Assembly (NCBI GenBank): GCA_019351975.1
Contig: JABBOG010000008.1
Location: 1 to 64,000 of the forward strand
DNA length: 64,000 nt
Direction: 5' to 3'
DNA from: Acidobacteriota bacterium
GTDB taxonomy: Bacteria; Acidobacteriota; Terriglobia; Terriglobales; Acidobacteriaceae
Part shown: positions 1 to 11,529 of the stretch, piece by piece
Layout: the number at the start of each line of letters is the position of its first letter
Numbering within the stretch: the stretch's first letter is position 1
Position numbers and translations under genes: made by a program
Notes under the pieces: model-generated
The model's input: the letters and a program-made list of their open reading frames with translations, nothing else
Databases searched by the model: none
Told to the model about the DNA's origin: nothing

Positions 1-115
1 ATTTCATGCAGAGTGGTTGAGGGACGAGCCCTGTGACGCCACGACAACCGGACAGAACACAGTACCGGTGTCAACTCTCTCCTGGAACTGGCGCAAGCCA
101 CGGGGTACATGAGAT
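1..115 (+). promoter_or_regulatory. SAM riboswitch (SAM-I/S-box type) upstream of thrC-like gene
   Basis: The segment carries the S-box core: GAGGGACGAGCCCTGTGACG followed by CAACCGG, then CCGGTGTCAACTC after a short loop. The closing P1 helix is visible as ATTTCATG at 1-8 pairing with CATGAGAT at 108-115 (eight pairs, one G-U). P3 is formed by ACCGG/CCGGT-type pairing around 45-69. Such elements bind S-adenosylmethionine and switch off methionine and sulfur genes. P1 starts on base 1, so the promoter lies outside the window. Identification is by eye from conserved core segments; a covariance-model search would settle the exact subclass (SAM-I, SAM-IV or SAM-I/IV). Confidence 0.85.
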
Positions 116-152
116 TCGGTGGAAGCAGAGCCTCATTCAAGCCTGTATTCCA

Positions 153-228
153 CGACTCTCCGTACCTTCTCCCCAGACAAATAGAGAGTGGCTCTCAGAC
201 CGTGATCTTTCGACCATCGGAGTCGATG
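153..228 (+). promoter_or_regulatory. Candidate Shine-Dalgarno sequestering helix of the SAM riboswitch
   Basis: The sequence CGACTCTCCG at 153-162 can pair with CGGAGTCG at 218-225 (six pairs, a two-base bulge, two more pairs). The second strand contains the GGAG ribosome binding site and abuts the ATG at 226. A competing local hairpin, TCGAC/GTCGA (210-214 with 222-226), would instead leave CATCGGA in its loop. No run of T typical of an intrinsic terminator is seen between the aptamer and the gene, so translational control is the better reading. This is inference from base pairing only. Confidence 0.4.
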
Positions 229-1518
229 ATGGCATCAGCGTGTACGAAGTATGAGCTGCGTTGTAATGAGTGCGGCAAGAGCTATGGGAATCAGCCGCTG
301 TCGGCGTGTTCCGAGTGCCTGGCACCACTCGAAGTGCAGTACGATCTGGAGTCGGTACGCGGGCGGTTTACGCGGGAGACGATTGCTGCGGGGCCGGCGA
401 ATATCTGGCGGTACAAAGAGCTGCTGCCGATTCCCGAGGGATTTCTGCCGGACCTGCCGGTTGGGTTTACGCCGCTGGTGCGGGCGAAGAATCTGGGTAA
501 GCGCATTGGCGCGGATCATCTGTATGTGAAGAATGATGCTGTCTGCTTTCCGACGCTGAGCTTCAAGGACCGTGTGGTTTCGGTGGCGCTGGCGAATGCG
601 CAGGCCTTTGGATTCACGACGGTGGGATGTTCGTCGACAGGCAATCTTGCGAATTCGACGGCGGCGCAGGCTGCGCGGCTGGGGCTGAAGGCGTGCATCC
701 TGGTGCCGGCGGACCTGGAGTACGCGAAGATCCTGAATACGCAGGTGTACGGTGCGAGGCTGGTGCGAATCGATGGCAACTATGACCATGTGAACCGGCT
801 GTGCACGCTGATTGCGGATGAGTACAACTGGGGTTTCGTAAATGTGAATCTGCGGCCGTATTATGCGGAGGGTTCGAAGACGGTGGGGTACGAGATTGCG
901 GAGCAGCTGGGATGGAAGCTGCCGGACAATGTGGTGTGCCCGATGGCCGGTGGAAGCCTGATCCGTAAGATTCGCAAGGCATTCAAGGAGTTGATTGCGC
1001 TGGGGCTGGTGGAGCCGAAGGACGTGAAGTTTTTTGGGGCGCAGGCGACGGGCTGCTCGCCGATCTCGCATGCTGTGAAGCAGGGTTGGGACTATATCGA
1101 GCCGCAGCGACCGAGTACGATTGCGCGGTCACTGGCGATCGGGAATCCGGCGGATGGACCTGCGGCGGCGAAGATGATTCAGGAGACAGGCGGCTGGGCG
1201 GAGGATGTGTCCGATGTAGAGCTTGTGTCGGGGATTCAGGAGCTGGCCGAAGCGGAGGGGATCTTTACCGAGACCGCAGGCGGCGTGACGACAGCCGTGA
1301 CGGCGCGGCTGTATGCGCAGGGACGGATTTCGCGCGACGAAACGACGGTTGTCTGCATTACGGGCAATGGATTGAAGACGACGGATGCGCTGGAAGGGCG
1401 GTTTACGGCGGAGGCTTCGGTGAAGCCAAAGCTGGCGGCGTTTGACGAGTATATTCGAGCGGTGGATGGCGATTTGATTGGCACAGGTGAACTGCAGTTG
1501 GCAGGGGGTGTTCGTTGA
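226..1518 (+). CDS. thrC: Threonine-synthase-like PLP enzyme under SAM riboswitch control
   Basis: This is a fold-type II PLP enzyme of the threonine synthase family, which converts O-phosphohomoserine to threonine. With the start at ATG 226 (SD CGGAG) it has 430 residues, normal for the zinc-ribbon-bearing class. Four cysteines at about 13, 16, 28 and 31 form an N-terminal ribbon (CNECG, then CSEC). The PLP lysine is K114 in PTLSFKDR, the phosphate-binding loop is SSTGNLANS, and the C-terminal glycine motif is GNGLK. The ORF could be extended to 109, but that part is riboswitch. It overlaps the downstream sulfur-carrier gene by four bases. Control by SAM and the coupling to a sulfur carrier are odd for threonine synthesis. 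The enzyme may instead use phosphohomoserine to make homocysteine; that is hypothesis, while the fold assignment is firm. Confidence 0.9.
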   Translation: MMASACTKYELRCNECGKSYGNQPLSACSECLAPLEVQYDLESVRGRFTRETIAAGPANIWRYKELLPIPEGFLPDLPVGFTPLVRAKNLGKRIGADHLYVKNDAVCFPTLSFKDRVVSVALANAQAFGFTTVGCSSTGNLANSTAAQAARLGLKACILVPADLEYAKILNTQVYGARLVRIDGNYDHVNRLCTLIADEYNWGFVNVNLRPYYAEGSKTVGYEIAEQLGWKLPDNVVCPMAGGSLIRKIRKAFKELIALGLVEPKDVKFFGAQATGCSPISHAVKQGWDYIEPQRPSTIARSLAIGNPADGPAAAKMIQETGGWAEDVSDVELVSGIQELAEAEGIFTETAGGVTTAVTARLYAQGRISRDETTVVCITGNGLKTTDALEGRFTAEASVKPKLAAFDEYIRAVDGDLIGTGELQLAGGVR

Positions 1519-1808
1519 GCGTGAAGGTGGTTTTACCGACGGCGTTGGCACGACATACGGATGGGCAGAAGTCGTTTGCCTCAGAGGCGAAGGACCTTCA
1601 GGGTCTGCTGGGTGAGTTCGACGCGAAGTTTCCGGCGCTTGCGAAGAATGTGACGGATGAGAATGGAAAGCTGCGCCGGTTCATCAATGTCTACGTGAAT
1701 GACGAAGACATTCGATTTCTCGGAGGGGATACGCATCCGTTTGAGGACGGTGATGAGGTGATGCTTATTCCGTCGATTGCTGGAGGGTCCTGCGCGGACG
1801 GCGAGTAG
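1515..1808 (+). CDS. MoaD/ThiS-family ubiquitin-like sulfur carrier protein
   Basis: A 97-residue protein of the small beta-grasp sulfur carrier family (MoaD, ThiS, CysO, HcyS). It has the typical hydrophobic ending EVMLIPSIAGG, with the Gly-Gly at 90-91. These proteins are adenylated and thiocarboxylated on the final glycine and donate sulfide to a partner enzyme. Here the Gly-Gly is followed by six residues (SCADGE), so a protease would have to trim it, as described for CysO- and HcyS-type carriers. The TTG start overlaps the TGA of the thrC-like gene (TTGA) with a purine-rich GCAGGGGG ahead of it, implying translational coupling; GTG at 1521 is an alternative. No MoeB/ThiF-type activator or JAMM protease lies in the window. 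Confidence 0.85.
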   Translation: MSVKVVLPTALARHTDGQKSFASEAKDLQGLLGEFDAKFPALAKNVTDENGKLRRFINVYVNDEDIRFLGGDTHPFEDGDEVMLIPSIAGGSCADGE

Positions 1809-1847
1809 CGCTTCGCGCAGGAAGGCGGCGGAGCTACGCTGGCTTAC

Positions 1848-3056
1848 CTATGGAGCTTGCAGGGGATTGCGATAGGTGTCGAGGCGGCGGCATGCCTCGG
1901 CGAGGTCGGCGTCCTTCTTGGCGTAGCAGAACCGGAGCAGGTTTTCTCCGGGGTTGACGCCGTGTGCGTCGGCGGCAAAGAAGGCGGAGCCAGCGACGGC
2001 GGCGATGCCGATTTCGGCGAGTAGACGGCGTGACTTTTGGCGAGCGTTATCGCCGGAGATGTGGGAGGCGTCTGCGAGAACGTAGTACGCGCCGGAGGGG
2101 ATGGATGGCGTGAGGCCGGCGCGGGTAAGGGACGCGCAGATAGCGTCGCGCTTGATTCGATACTCGACGGAGAGGTGCTTGTAGAAGCTGTCTTCCATCT
2201 GCAGGAGGCCGGCTGCGGCACCGTATTGCAGGGGTGAGGGCGCGCAGATGTAGGTGAGGTCGTGGAAGTAGCCGATAGCAGGGAGCCAGCGCGGGCTGGC
2301 GGTGAGATAGCCGAGACGCCATCCGGTTACGGAGAAGGTTTTGGAGAAGCCTGAGATGGTGATGGTGCGGTCAGCCATGCCAGGCAGGGTGGCGATGCTG
2401 AGGTGGGTTGCGCCGTCGTAGGTGAAGTACTCGTAGATCTCGTCGGTGAAGACGAAGAGATCGAAGCGGAGGGCGATGTCGGCGATGGATTCGAGTTCGG
2501 CGTGCGAGAAGACCCTGCCGGATGGGTTGGACGGGCTGTTGAGGATGATGGCGCGGGTGCGGGGTGTGATCGCGGCGCGGAGGCGATCAAGGTCGAGGGT
2601 GAATTGCTGGCCGATGAGGGGAACGATAACGGGCGTGGCGCGCATGGAGCGCAGGGTGCTGACGTGGTAGCCGTAGAAGGGCTCGAAGACGATGCACTCG
2701 TCGCCGGGGTTGAGAAGGGCCATGAGCGCGGCGTTCATGGCGCCGGTGGCTCCGGAGGTGACAAGAATCTGCGTGTGGGGGTCGGCGCTGATTTTGTTGA
2801 ATGTGGCGAGTTTTCCGGCGATGGCTTCGCGCAAGGGAGCGATGCCGTCGAGGCGGGTATAGATGTTGTGGCCGGCGTTGATGGCATCAAGAGCGGCGGT
2901 GACGACTGGTGGTGGCGGGTCGGTGTCGCAGACGCCTTGCGCCATGTTGATGCCACCAGCGTCGGCGCAGGCGACCGTCATGGCGCGAATTTCGGATTGA
3001 ATGAGGTGCGGTGCGAGGTCGCTGAGGCGCAGGTTGTTCGAGACTGTGCTGGGCAT
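1848..3056 (-). CDS. Class I/II PLP-dependent aminotransferase
   Basis: A 402-residue fold-type I aminotransferase. The PLP lysine lies in SGFSKTFSVTGWRLGY, the Asn-Pro motif is LNSPSNPSGRV, and the Asp contacting the pyridine nitrogen is in FTDEIYE. The overall pattern resembles the kynurenine/methionine-glutamine aminotransferase group (YbdL-like), which acts on methionine and aromatic residues, but substrate cannot be fixed by eye. I start it at ATG 3056 (MPSTVSNN); the ORF extends five codons to a TTG at 3071. It converges on the sulfur-carrier gene with only about 40 bases between them. A role in sulfur amino acid metabolism beside the SAM-controlled locus is possible but not shown. Confidence 0.85.
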   Translation of the reverse strand: MPSTVSNNLRLSDLAPHLIQSEIRAMTVACADAGGINMAQGVCDTDPPPPVVTAALDAINAGHNIYTRLDGIAPLREAIAGKLATFNKISADPHTQILVTSGATGAMNAALMALLNPGDECIVFEPFYGYHVSTLRSMRATPVIVPLIGQQFTLDLDRLRAAITPRTRAIILNSPSNPSGRVFSHAELESIADIALRFDLFVFTDEIYEYFTYDGATHLSIATLPGMADRTITISGFSKTFSVTGWRLGYLTASPRWLPAIGYFHDLTYICAPSPLQYGAAAGLLQMEDSFYKHLSVEYRIKRDAICASLTRAGLTPSIPSGAYYVLADASHISGDNARQKSRRLLAEIGIAAVAGSAFFAADAHGVNPGENLLRFCYAKKDADLAEACRRLDTYRNPLQAP

Positions 3057-3123
3057 AGAGAAGGCGCGCAATTGAGGCGCGCCTTCATCGTAGCGAAGTT
3101 ACGGACCGAAGGAAAGCGGTTGG

Positions 3124-3276
3124 TTAGATTACATGCAGCAGCCAGAGGATGATGACGATCAGGAGAATGGTGCCGAGCGCGCCAGACCCGCGATAGCCCC
3201 AGTCGCGTGAGTACGGATAAACCGGGAAAGAGCCGAAGAGCAATAACAACAAAATGATGACAATGATCAGCGTCAT
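3124..3276 (-). CDS. DUF3309-like small membrane protein
   Basis: Not in the ORF track. Fifty residues starting MTLIIVIILLLLLFG, with two hydrophobic segments (about 2-15 and 35-49) joined by a polar turn containing YPYSRDWGYRGSG. This double-hairpin pattern matches the DUF3309 family of tiny membrane proteins of unknown function that often travel with stress genes. The start is well supported by GGAGGTTTTTC immediately before ATG 3276. It is transcribed away from the other tiny membrane gene at 3491. Confidence 0.75.
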   Translation of the reverse strand: MTLIIVIILLLLLFGSFPVYPYSRDWGYRGSGALGTILLIVIILWLLHVI

Positions 3277-3490
3277 GAAAAACCTCCAAATGTGTTGACT
3301 CGTAGCATAGATGCTCTGGATCGCAAGAGTGTTAGCTCGAAGATCAGATTAGTATCGGCGTTCACGAGACATTGGAGAATTTGTCTATCGGAAAGAAACT
3401 AAAGCGGGAAAGCAAGCAACGCGAGGTCGGGGAAATGATCTCTTACGAAGATTGCTCGTTGTTCAATCTATCAAGTAAGGCGGCGTAACG

Positions 3491-3637
3491 ATGTTTCTGC
3501 TCATAGCACTGGTTCTGGTTCTGGCGTGGCTGGGCCTGTTTTTCCTGCTCCACATTACAGGATTTGTGATCTATATTCTGCTAATCTTCGCGCTGATCTC
3601 TGTTGTATTTCACTTTATCTCAGGCCGCAGAGCATAA
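3491..3637 (+). CDS. lmo0937-family small membrane protein
   Basis: Not in the ORF track. Forty-eight residues starting MFLLIALVLVLAWLG and ending ISGRRA, with two transmembrane stretches split by HITGF. The pattern of an N-terminal helix, a short glycine-bearing turn, a second helix and a basic tail matches the lmo0937 (DUF5670) family. Function is unknown; such genes commonly sit with DUF3309, CsbD and YtxH genes linked to envelope or general stress. The SD is a weak AAGGCGG about eight bases upstream. It is followed by a strong hairpin at 3670. Confidence 0.7.
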   Translation: MFLLIALVLVLAWLGLFFLLHITGFVIYILLIFALISVVFHFISGRRA

Positions 3638-3669
3638 ACGCCATGGGGTGAAAGCCAGAGGCAAAATGA

Positions 3670-3697
3670 GGAAGCCGAGCTGTGGAGCTCGGCTTCC
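3670..3697 (-). terminator. Intrinsic terminator of the tig-clpP-clpX-lon operon
   Basis: A perfect 12-bp stem, GGAAGCCGAGCT/AGCTCGGCTTCC, with a four-base loop lies 16 bases past the lon stop codon. On the minus strand it is followed by CTCATTTTG, a short T run. It may also stop transcription from the small + strand gene upstream. Confidence 0.8.
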
Positions 3698-3712
3698 TTG
3701 CGTAGTGAGAAC

Positions 3713-6139
<2,427 letters not shown>

Positions 6140-6235
6140 AGTCCTCCCGATTAGACGTGCGCCATCGGGGAACGATGCGCGCGTCTGGCTTGAACGAAAT
6201 TGTACGCGTTTCGAGGAGAGAGGAAACCTCAAAGC

Positions 6236-6263
6236 CGTTTGATCGTGTTGAGGCGATCAAACG
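6236..6263. repeat. Palindrome between clpX and lon
   Basis: A 10-bp inverted repeat, CGTTTGATCG with CGATCAAACG, and an eight-base spacer lie in the clpX-lon gap. It could be an attenuating hairpin at the end of clpX or an operator upstream of the lon promoter. It does not match the CIRCE/HrcA consensus. No long T run follows it on the minus strand. Confidence 0.5.
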
Positions 6264-6318
6264 CAAGGAGTGAGCAGATACTCATCCTCCTTCTCTGCGT
6301 TGAAGATGCGGTAGAAAG

Positions 6319-7605
<1,287 letters not shown>

Positions 7606-7811
7606 AGGCTGACTATGCTCCCAGGCATGCAATACATAGATTGCGCACCGAACGAACTTAAGTTTACACCTCTAACTGCAATCCCGCGCCCAAAGGGCGG
7701 AAGGTGTTGTGCAGTTGGATTCGAGCGGCGACCATTTGAGTGGAAGATGCCCGCAGACGCGGCGTGCAGGTCAGCGGGCATCGAGATGGACGCGGATCAG
7801 GTACTGCGAGA

Positions 7812-8405
7812 TCAGGCTGAGCGCGGGCGGTCGATGATGTCGTCGATGATGCCGTACTCTTTGGCCTGCGGCGAATTCATGATGAAGTCACGTTCGACGT
7901 CGCGCTCGATGCGGTCCAGCGGCTGGCCGGTGTTGGCGCTCATGAGCTTGTTGGTAATCTCGCGGATGCGAAGGATCTCGCGCGCGTGAATGTCGATGTC
8001 CGTTGCCTGACCGCTGAGACCGCCCATGGATGGCTGATGAATGAGGATGCGGGAGTTGGGCAGAGCAAAGCGCTTACCCTTTTTGCCTGCCATCAGGAGG
8101 AAGGCTCCCATCGACGCAGCCTGACCGATGCAGAAGGTCACGACGTCGTTCTTGATGTACTGCATTGTGTCGTAGATAGCGAGACCCGCTGTGATGGAGC
8201 CGCCGGGGGAGTTGATGTAGAGCTGGATGTCCTTTTCCGGGTCTTCACCTGAGAGGAAGAGCATCTGCGCAATGATGAGATTCGCGACGTTGTCGTCGAT
8301 TGGCGTTCCGAGGAAGATGATATTGTCGCGAAGCAAACGGCTGTAGATATCGTAGGAGCGTTCGCCCCGGCTCGTTTGCTCGAGCACCATCGGTATAAGT
8401 CCCAT
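7812..8405 (-). CDS. clpP: ATP-dependent Clp protease proteolytic subunit ClpP
   Basis: Self-compartmentalised serine peptidase of 197 residues, normal length. The catalytic serine is S98 in GQAASMGAF, the histidine H123 in [10 protein letters not shown], and the aspartate about residue 172 in ERDVERDF. The N-terminal axial-loop region [16 protein letters not shown] is intact, including the short propeptide-like start. It has an AAAGGAAAGAG ribosome binding site and lies about 80 bases after tig in the same operon. Confidence 0.98.
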   Translation of the reverse strand: MGLIPMVLEQTSRGERSYDIYSRLLRDNIIFLGTPIDDNVANLIIAQMLFLSGEDPEKDIQLYINSPGGSITAGLAIYDTMQYIKNDVVTFCIGQAASMGAFLLMAGKKGKRFALPNSRILIHQPSMGGLSGQATDIDIHAREILRIREITNKLMSANTGQPLDRIERDVERDFIMNSPQAKEYGIIDDIIDRPRSA

Positions 8406-8486
8406 AGCTCTCTTTCCTTTACTGACACCAGTGATCTCGATGCCTGTGTGCGGCTTGTTGATATGAACGAATCGCCTGCTGCGTGC

Positions 8487-9929
8487 TTAGCGTGCGATTC
8501 GTTCGAAGAGGGTTGTACCTGTTTTTTCGCGCCGCATCTGTTCACGGACGCGGTTGATGGAGCCATCTTCGGTGAGGCGTTTGCGAAGGGCATCGTACGG
8601 TTCGCGGGACTGGATGGAGAGCATGAGAAGTTCGCGCTCCAGCTCCTCGTCCGTCACCTCAATGTTTTCGCGTTCGGAGATGCGGTCGAGGATGAGGGAG
8701 ATCTTCACCTCGGTGAGAGCCTGATCGCGCTGCGCTTCGCGCAGGCGAGGGAAGTCAAGCTTGCGCATATCATCCGAGCTCATGCCTTGCTGCGCGAGAG
8801 CACGCAGACCGCGCTCCAAGCGGGCATCGATTTGCTGTTGTACAAATGTTTCCGGAACAGGGAAGTCGTACTTCGCTACCAGTTCATCAAGCATCTTGTC
8901 TCGTGCCTGAGATTCGAGCGCTTCTTTTTTGCGAGAAGCGACGCGGTCTTGCATCTTCGCTTCGAAGTCTGCCCAGTCGGTATACGGTCCGAGCTGTTTG
9001 GCAAACTCCTCATCTTTTTCGGGGTAGGTCTTTTTCTTGATGGCCTTGACGGTGACATCGTAGCTGACAGTCTTACCGGCGAGGCGGACGTCGCCGAATT
9101 CGGCGGGATAGCTGGCTTCGAAAGAAAGTTCCTGTCCGACCTTGGCGTTACGCAGAGCATCGCTGAAGGCAGGCAGTGTGTTCTTGCCGCCGATCTGGAT
9201 CAGAATGTCTTCGCCAGAGATGGGCTCCTGAGGGGTTGCGTTGGTGAGGCCATCTTCGCTGACGGTCTGGGCGAGATCCTGTAGTTGACCTGTGAAGCCG
9301 ATCTCGGCCCAATCGCCATCGACGAGCGGACGGTCTTCTTCGATGGGTTCTACGGTGGCGTGATGGTCCAGGACGCTGGCAAGTTCGGCATCGAATTCGC
9401 CGTCTTCGAGCTTTGAATCGGGGCGCGAGACCTGGATGCTGTCGTAGCCATCGATATTAAAGTCGGGGAGTACTTCAAAGGTGGCCTTGAACTTGAGGGG
9501 CGCGCCTTCGGCCAGAAGCAATTCACTGATCTGGGGCTGGGAGACGGGCTGTATCTTCTGTGCTTCGAGGGCGGTGCGGAAGCGGTCGCTTACAAGAGAC
9601 TCGAGGACCTCCTGACGCACTTCTTTCGCGAAGCGCGACTTGATGAGCGAGGGTGGCACTTTACCGGCACGGAAGCCGGGGATGCGTGCGAGCTTGGTGT
9701 AGCGCTTGGTGACCTGCTGAAAGGCTTTGGCAACGTCCTCGGCAGATGCCTCGACCTGTATGGAGCGCGTCAAGTCGGGATTGAGGGTGGGTGCCGGGTG
9801 ATGATGATGCTCGTGACCTTCGTGGCTGTGGTCTTGAAGCTGTTGTTCGCTGGGGGTAGACTCCGTCGCCGTGAGGTTATCGTTCTGTGTGTCGAGGGAG
9901 GTGTCTGAGGAGGTTTCTGTGGGGATCAA
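8487..9929 (-). CDS. tig: Trigger factor chaperone with histidine-rich N-terminal extension
   Basis: Ribosome-bound peptidyl-prolyl isomerase and chaperone, 480 residues. The ribosome-docking signature GFRAGKVP sits near residue 85, followed by the FKBP-like domain and a helical C-terminal chaperone domain. Relative to the family there is an extra Ser/Thr-rich N-terminus ending in a metal-ligand-like cluster, DHSHEGHEHHHHPAP (about 33-47). The start is a TTG preceded by GGAAGG; there is no in-frame ATG until well inside the conserved part, so the extension is probably real. First gene of the operon with clpP, clpX and lon. Confidence 0.95.
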   Translation of the reverse strand: MIPTETSSDTSLDTQNDNLTATESTPSEQQLQDHSHEGHEHHHHPAPTLNPDLTRSIQVEASAEDVAKAFQQVTKRYTKLARIPGFRAGKVPPSLIKSRFAKEVRQEVLESLVSDRFRTALEAQKIQPVSQPQISELLLAEGAPLKFKATFEVLPDFNIDGYDSIQVSRPDSKLEDGEFDAELASVLDHHATVEPIEEDRPLVDGDWAEIGFTGQLQDLAQTVSEDGLTNATPQEPISGEDILIQIGGKNTLPAFSDALRNAKVGQELSFEASYPAEFGDVRLAGKTVSYDVTVKAIKKKTYPEKDEEFAKQLGPYTDWADFEAKMQDRVASRKKEALESQARDKMLDELVAKYDFPVPETFVQQQIDARLERGLRALAQQGMSSDDMRKLDFPRLREAQRDQALTEVKISLILDRISERENIEVTDEELERELLMLSIQSREPYDALRKRLTEDGSINRVREQMRREKTGTTLFERIAR

Positions 9930-10019
9930 AGGGCTGCCTTCCGAAGGGTTTGGCGGGTACGTTCCTGTGCGCAGAAGCAGGAATCGATCTGCGGTCAGAT
10001 GTACGCTGTTCCAACTCTA

Positions 10020-10048
10020 AGAATACGAGGGTACGGGTTGAGGGTCAA
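10020..10048 (-). promoter_or_regulatory. Sigma-70-type promoter of the tig operon
   Basis: Reading the minus strand, TTGACC, a 17-base spacer and TATTCT give a near-consensus -35/-10 pair. Transcription would start near 10012, leaving an untranslated leader of about 80 bases before the TTG start of tig. Confidence 0.7.
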
Positions 10049-10106
10049 ACGCAGCAGGCGGAAACGCAGATTTCTGTCGTATTGTGCTCTGCTACGAGCT
10101 GAAGTG

Positions 10107-11393
10107 CTACGGAGCGTTCGTTGCTGCGGTACCGATGAGCGAGATTTCGATCCGAACCCGCCATTTGAATGTGGCGCCAGGAGCGAGCGTAACGATGCCT
10201 GCGTTTGCCGGATCGCCCCACTCTGCGCCGAAGGGATCGTCAAGGTTGGTATTGGGACCGATCGAGACCCACGGTTTATCAACAGGAGAGACGACTCTCA
10301 TGCTTGTGATGTTCGACGTAAGAGGGATGATGCGTAATTTGACGTTGTATGCCGGATCACGAATCTCTGCAACCGGACCTTCGTCGAGATCGGGCTGCAG
10401 TTTGGTGTAGGTTTCATTGAGATTGCCGACACCGATTCTTGTTCCTGCGGGTCTTGAGAAGTCGCGAATGGAGTCTTCAACAGGAACCATGCGGCCTGTG
10501 GGCAGGCCAGTGTGACGGTCCATCTCCATGATGGTCTGAGACGGAATCTTCAGGAGGGCGTCGGTTCGATCACCGCTTGGGATGGCAAAGAGCGGATGCC
10601 ACCCAATGCCCAGGGGGGCAGGGTCGTGTCCGGTGTTTGTTGCCGTGATGGTGAGATCGACATTGTGCGCCGTTAGTTGGGCATTGACGATGACATCGAT
10701 GGTCGAGGGCCAGCCATTCGAGAAATCACCTGGATGAAACTCTGCCTGCAGCGATTGCCCATCAGGCAGAACATCGCTCTTGACGCTGTCGGCTCCACGG
10801 TTTAGCAGCAGGCCCTCAACGGACATGGTGCTTTGGGGTGTGGCGGCGGGAAACGTGAGTTTGCGCCCGTTCCAGTTTGTTTCAAGCATACCCGGGGTGG
10901 ATGTGGGCGTACCGAAGAGCCGCTGAGCCCAGGGCAGAAGAATGGCTCCGCCCAGGAGCGTACTGGATGAACCGTTGACGTCTTCTTCTTGTCCGCTGAG
11001 GAGCCTGTTTGCTACAGGCAATGAGGGTGATGCGAGCAGCGGAACTTCGCCGTGTCCAGGAATCAAGGCGGTGATCTGAAAGACGTTCATACCGCGGCCG
11101 GGGAGAAAGGTCGCTGAGACGAACTCAGCGTCTTTACCAATGGTTGTTGCGCTGCGGCTGAGGCGGACAGGATCCTGACCGCCAGGACCCGTCTGTATAA
11201 CTTCTGGCGGAGGCGCGGGGTCAACTCGCGTCTTCAGCTTGTGGAGATTTCCATGGCCACGTTCGTAGGAAGCGACGAGTAATCCAATGCAAAGAAGGCC
11301 GACGATGCTGGGTGTTACCCAGCCTCGTGTGGAGAAGTGCGTGCCCTGTGTTGAAGGCTTGTGCTTGCGTGATGTTTGCTCTGCGGGTTTCAT
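10107..11393 (-). CDS. Membrane-anchored aldose 1-epimerase-like (galactose mutarotase fold) protein
   Basis: 428 residues from ATG 11393, with an N-terminal signal-anchor (VTPSIVGLLCIGLLVASYE, about 25-43) that places the body outside the cytoplasm. The rest resembles the aldose epimerase beta-sandwich: LGIGWHPLFAIP carries the conserved His/Pro pair and NLNETYTKL matches the region before the catalytic glutamate in mutarotases. A sugar-processing role in the periplasm is inferred; substrate is unknown. The track start at 11432 is a GTG without a good SD, whereas CGGAG lies about nine bases before 11393. It stands alone between the tig promoter and a divergent glycosylase gene. Confidence 0.65.
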   Translation of the reverse strand: MKPAEQTSRKHKPSTQGTHFSTRGWVTPSIVGLLCIGLLVASYERGHGNLHKLKTRVDPAPPPEVIQTGPGGQDPVRLSRSATTIGKDAEFVSATFLPGRGMNVFQITALIPGHGEVPLLASPSLPVANRLLSGQEEDVNGSSSTLLGGAILLPWAQRLFGTPTSTPGMLETNWNGRKLTFPAATPQSTMSVEGLLLNRGADSVKSDVLPDGQSLQAEFHPGDFSNGWPSTIDVIVNAQLTAHNVDLTITATNTGHDPAPLGIGWHPLFAIPSGDRTDALLKIPSQTIMEMDRHTGLPTGRMVPVEDSIRDFSRPAGTRIGVGNLNETYTKLQPDLDEGPVAEIRDPAYNVKLRIIPLTSNITSMRVVSPVDKPWVSIGPNTNLDDPFGAEWGDPANAGIVTLAPGATFKWRVRIEISLIGTAATNAP

Positions 11394-11529
11394 AGGTTTC
11401 AATCTCCGAATGGTTGCTGGCAGCGCAAGCACCGGAAGGTTTTGGGGCCACTATCAACGGTATCATCGAGCGAAGGTGCATCGCGCGGCATTGCGAGAAA
11501 ACCGATGCAGTAGGGGATGAAGAGGTAAG

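Noticed and set aside
33-254. 73-residue ORF in the riboswitch region
   Set aside because: Covers the aptamer helices; no SD and no recognisable protein.
235-1071. 278-residue minus-strand ORF opposite thrC
   Set aside because: Arg/Gln/His-rich shadow of a well-supported gene.
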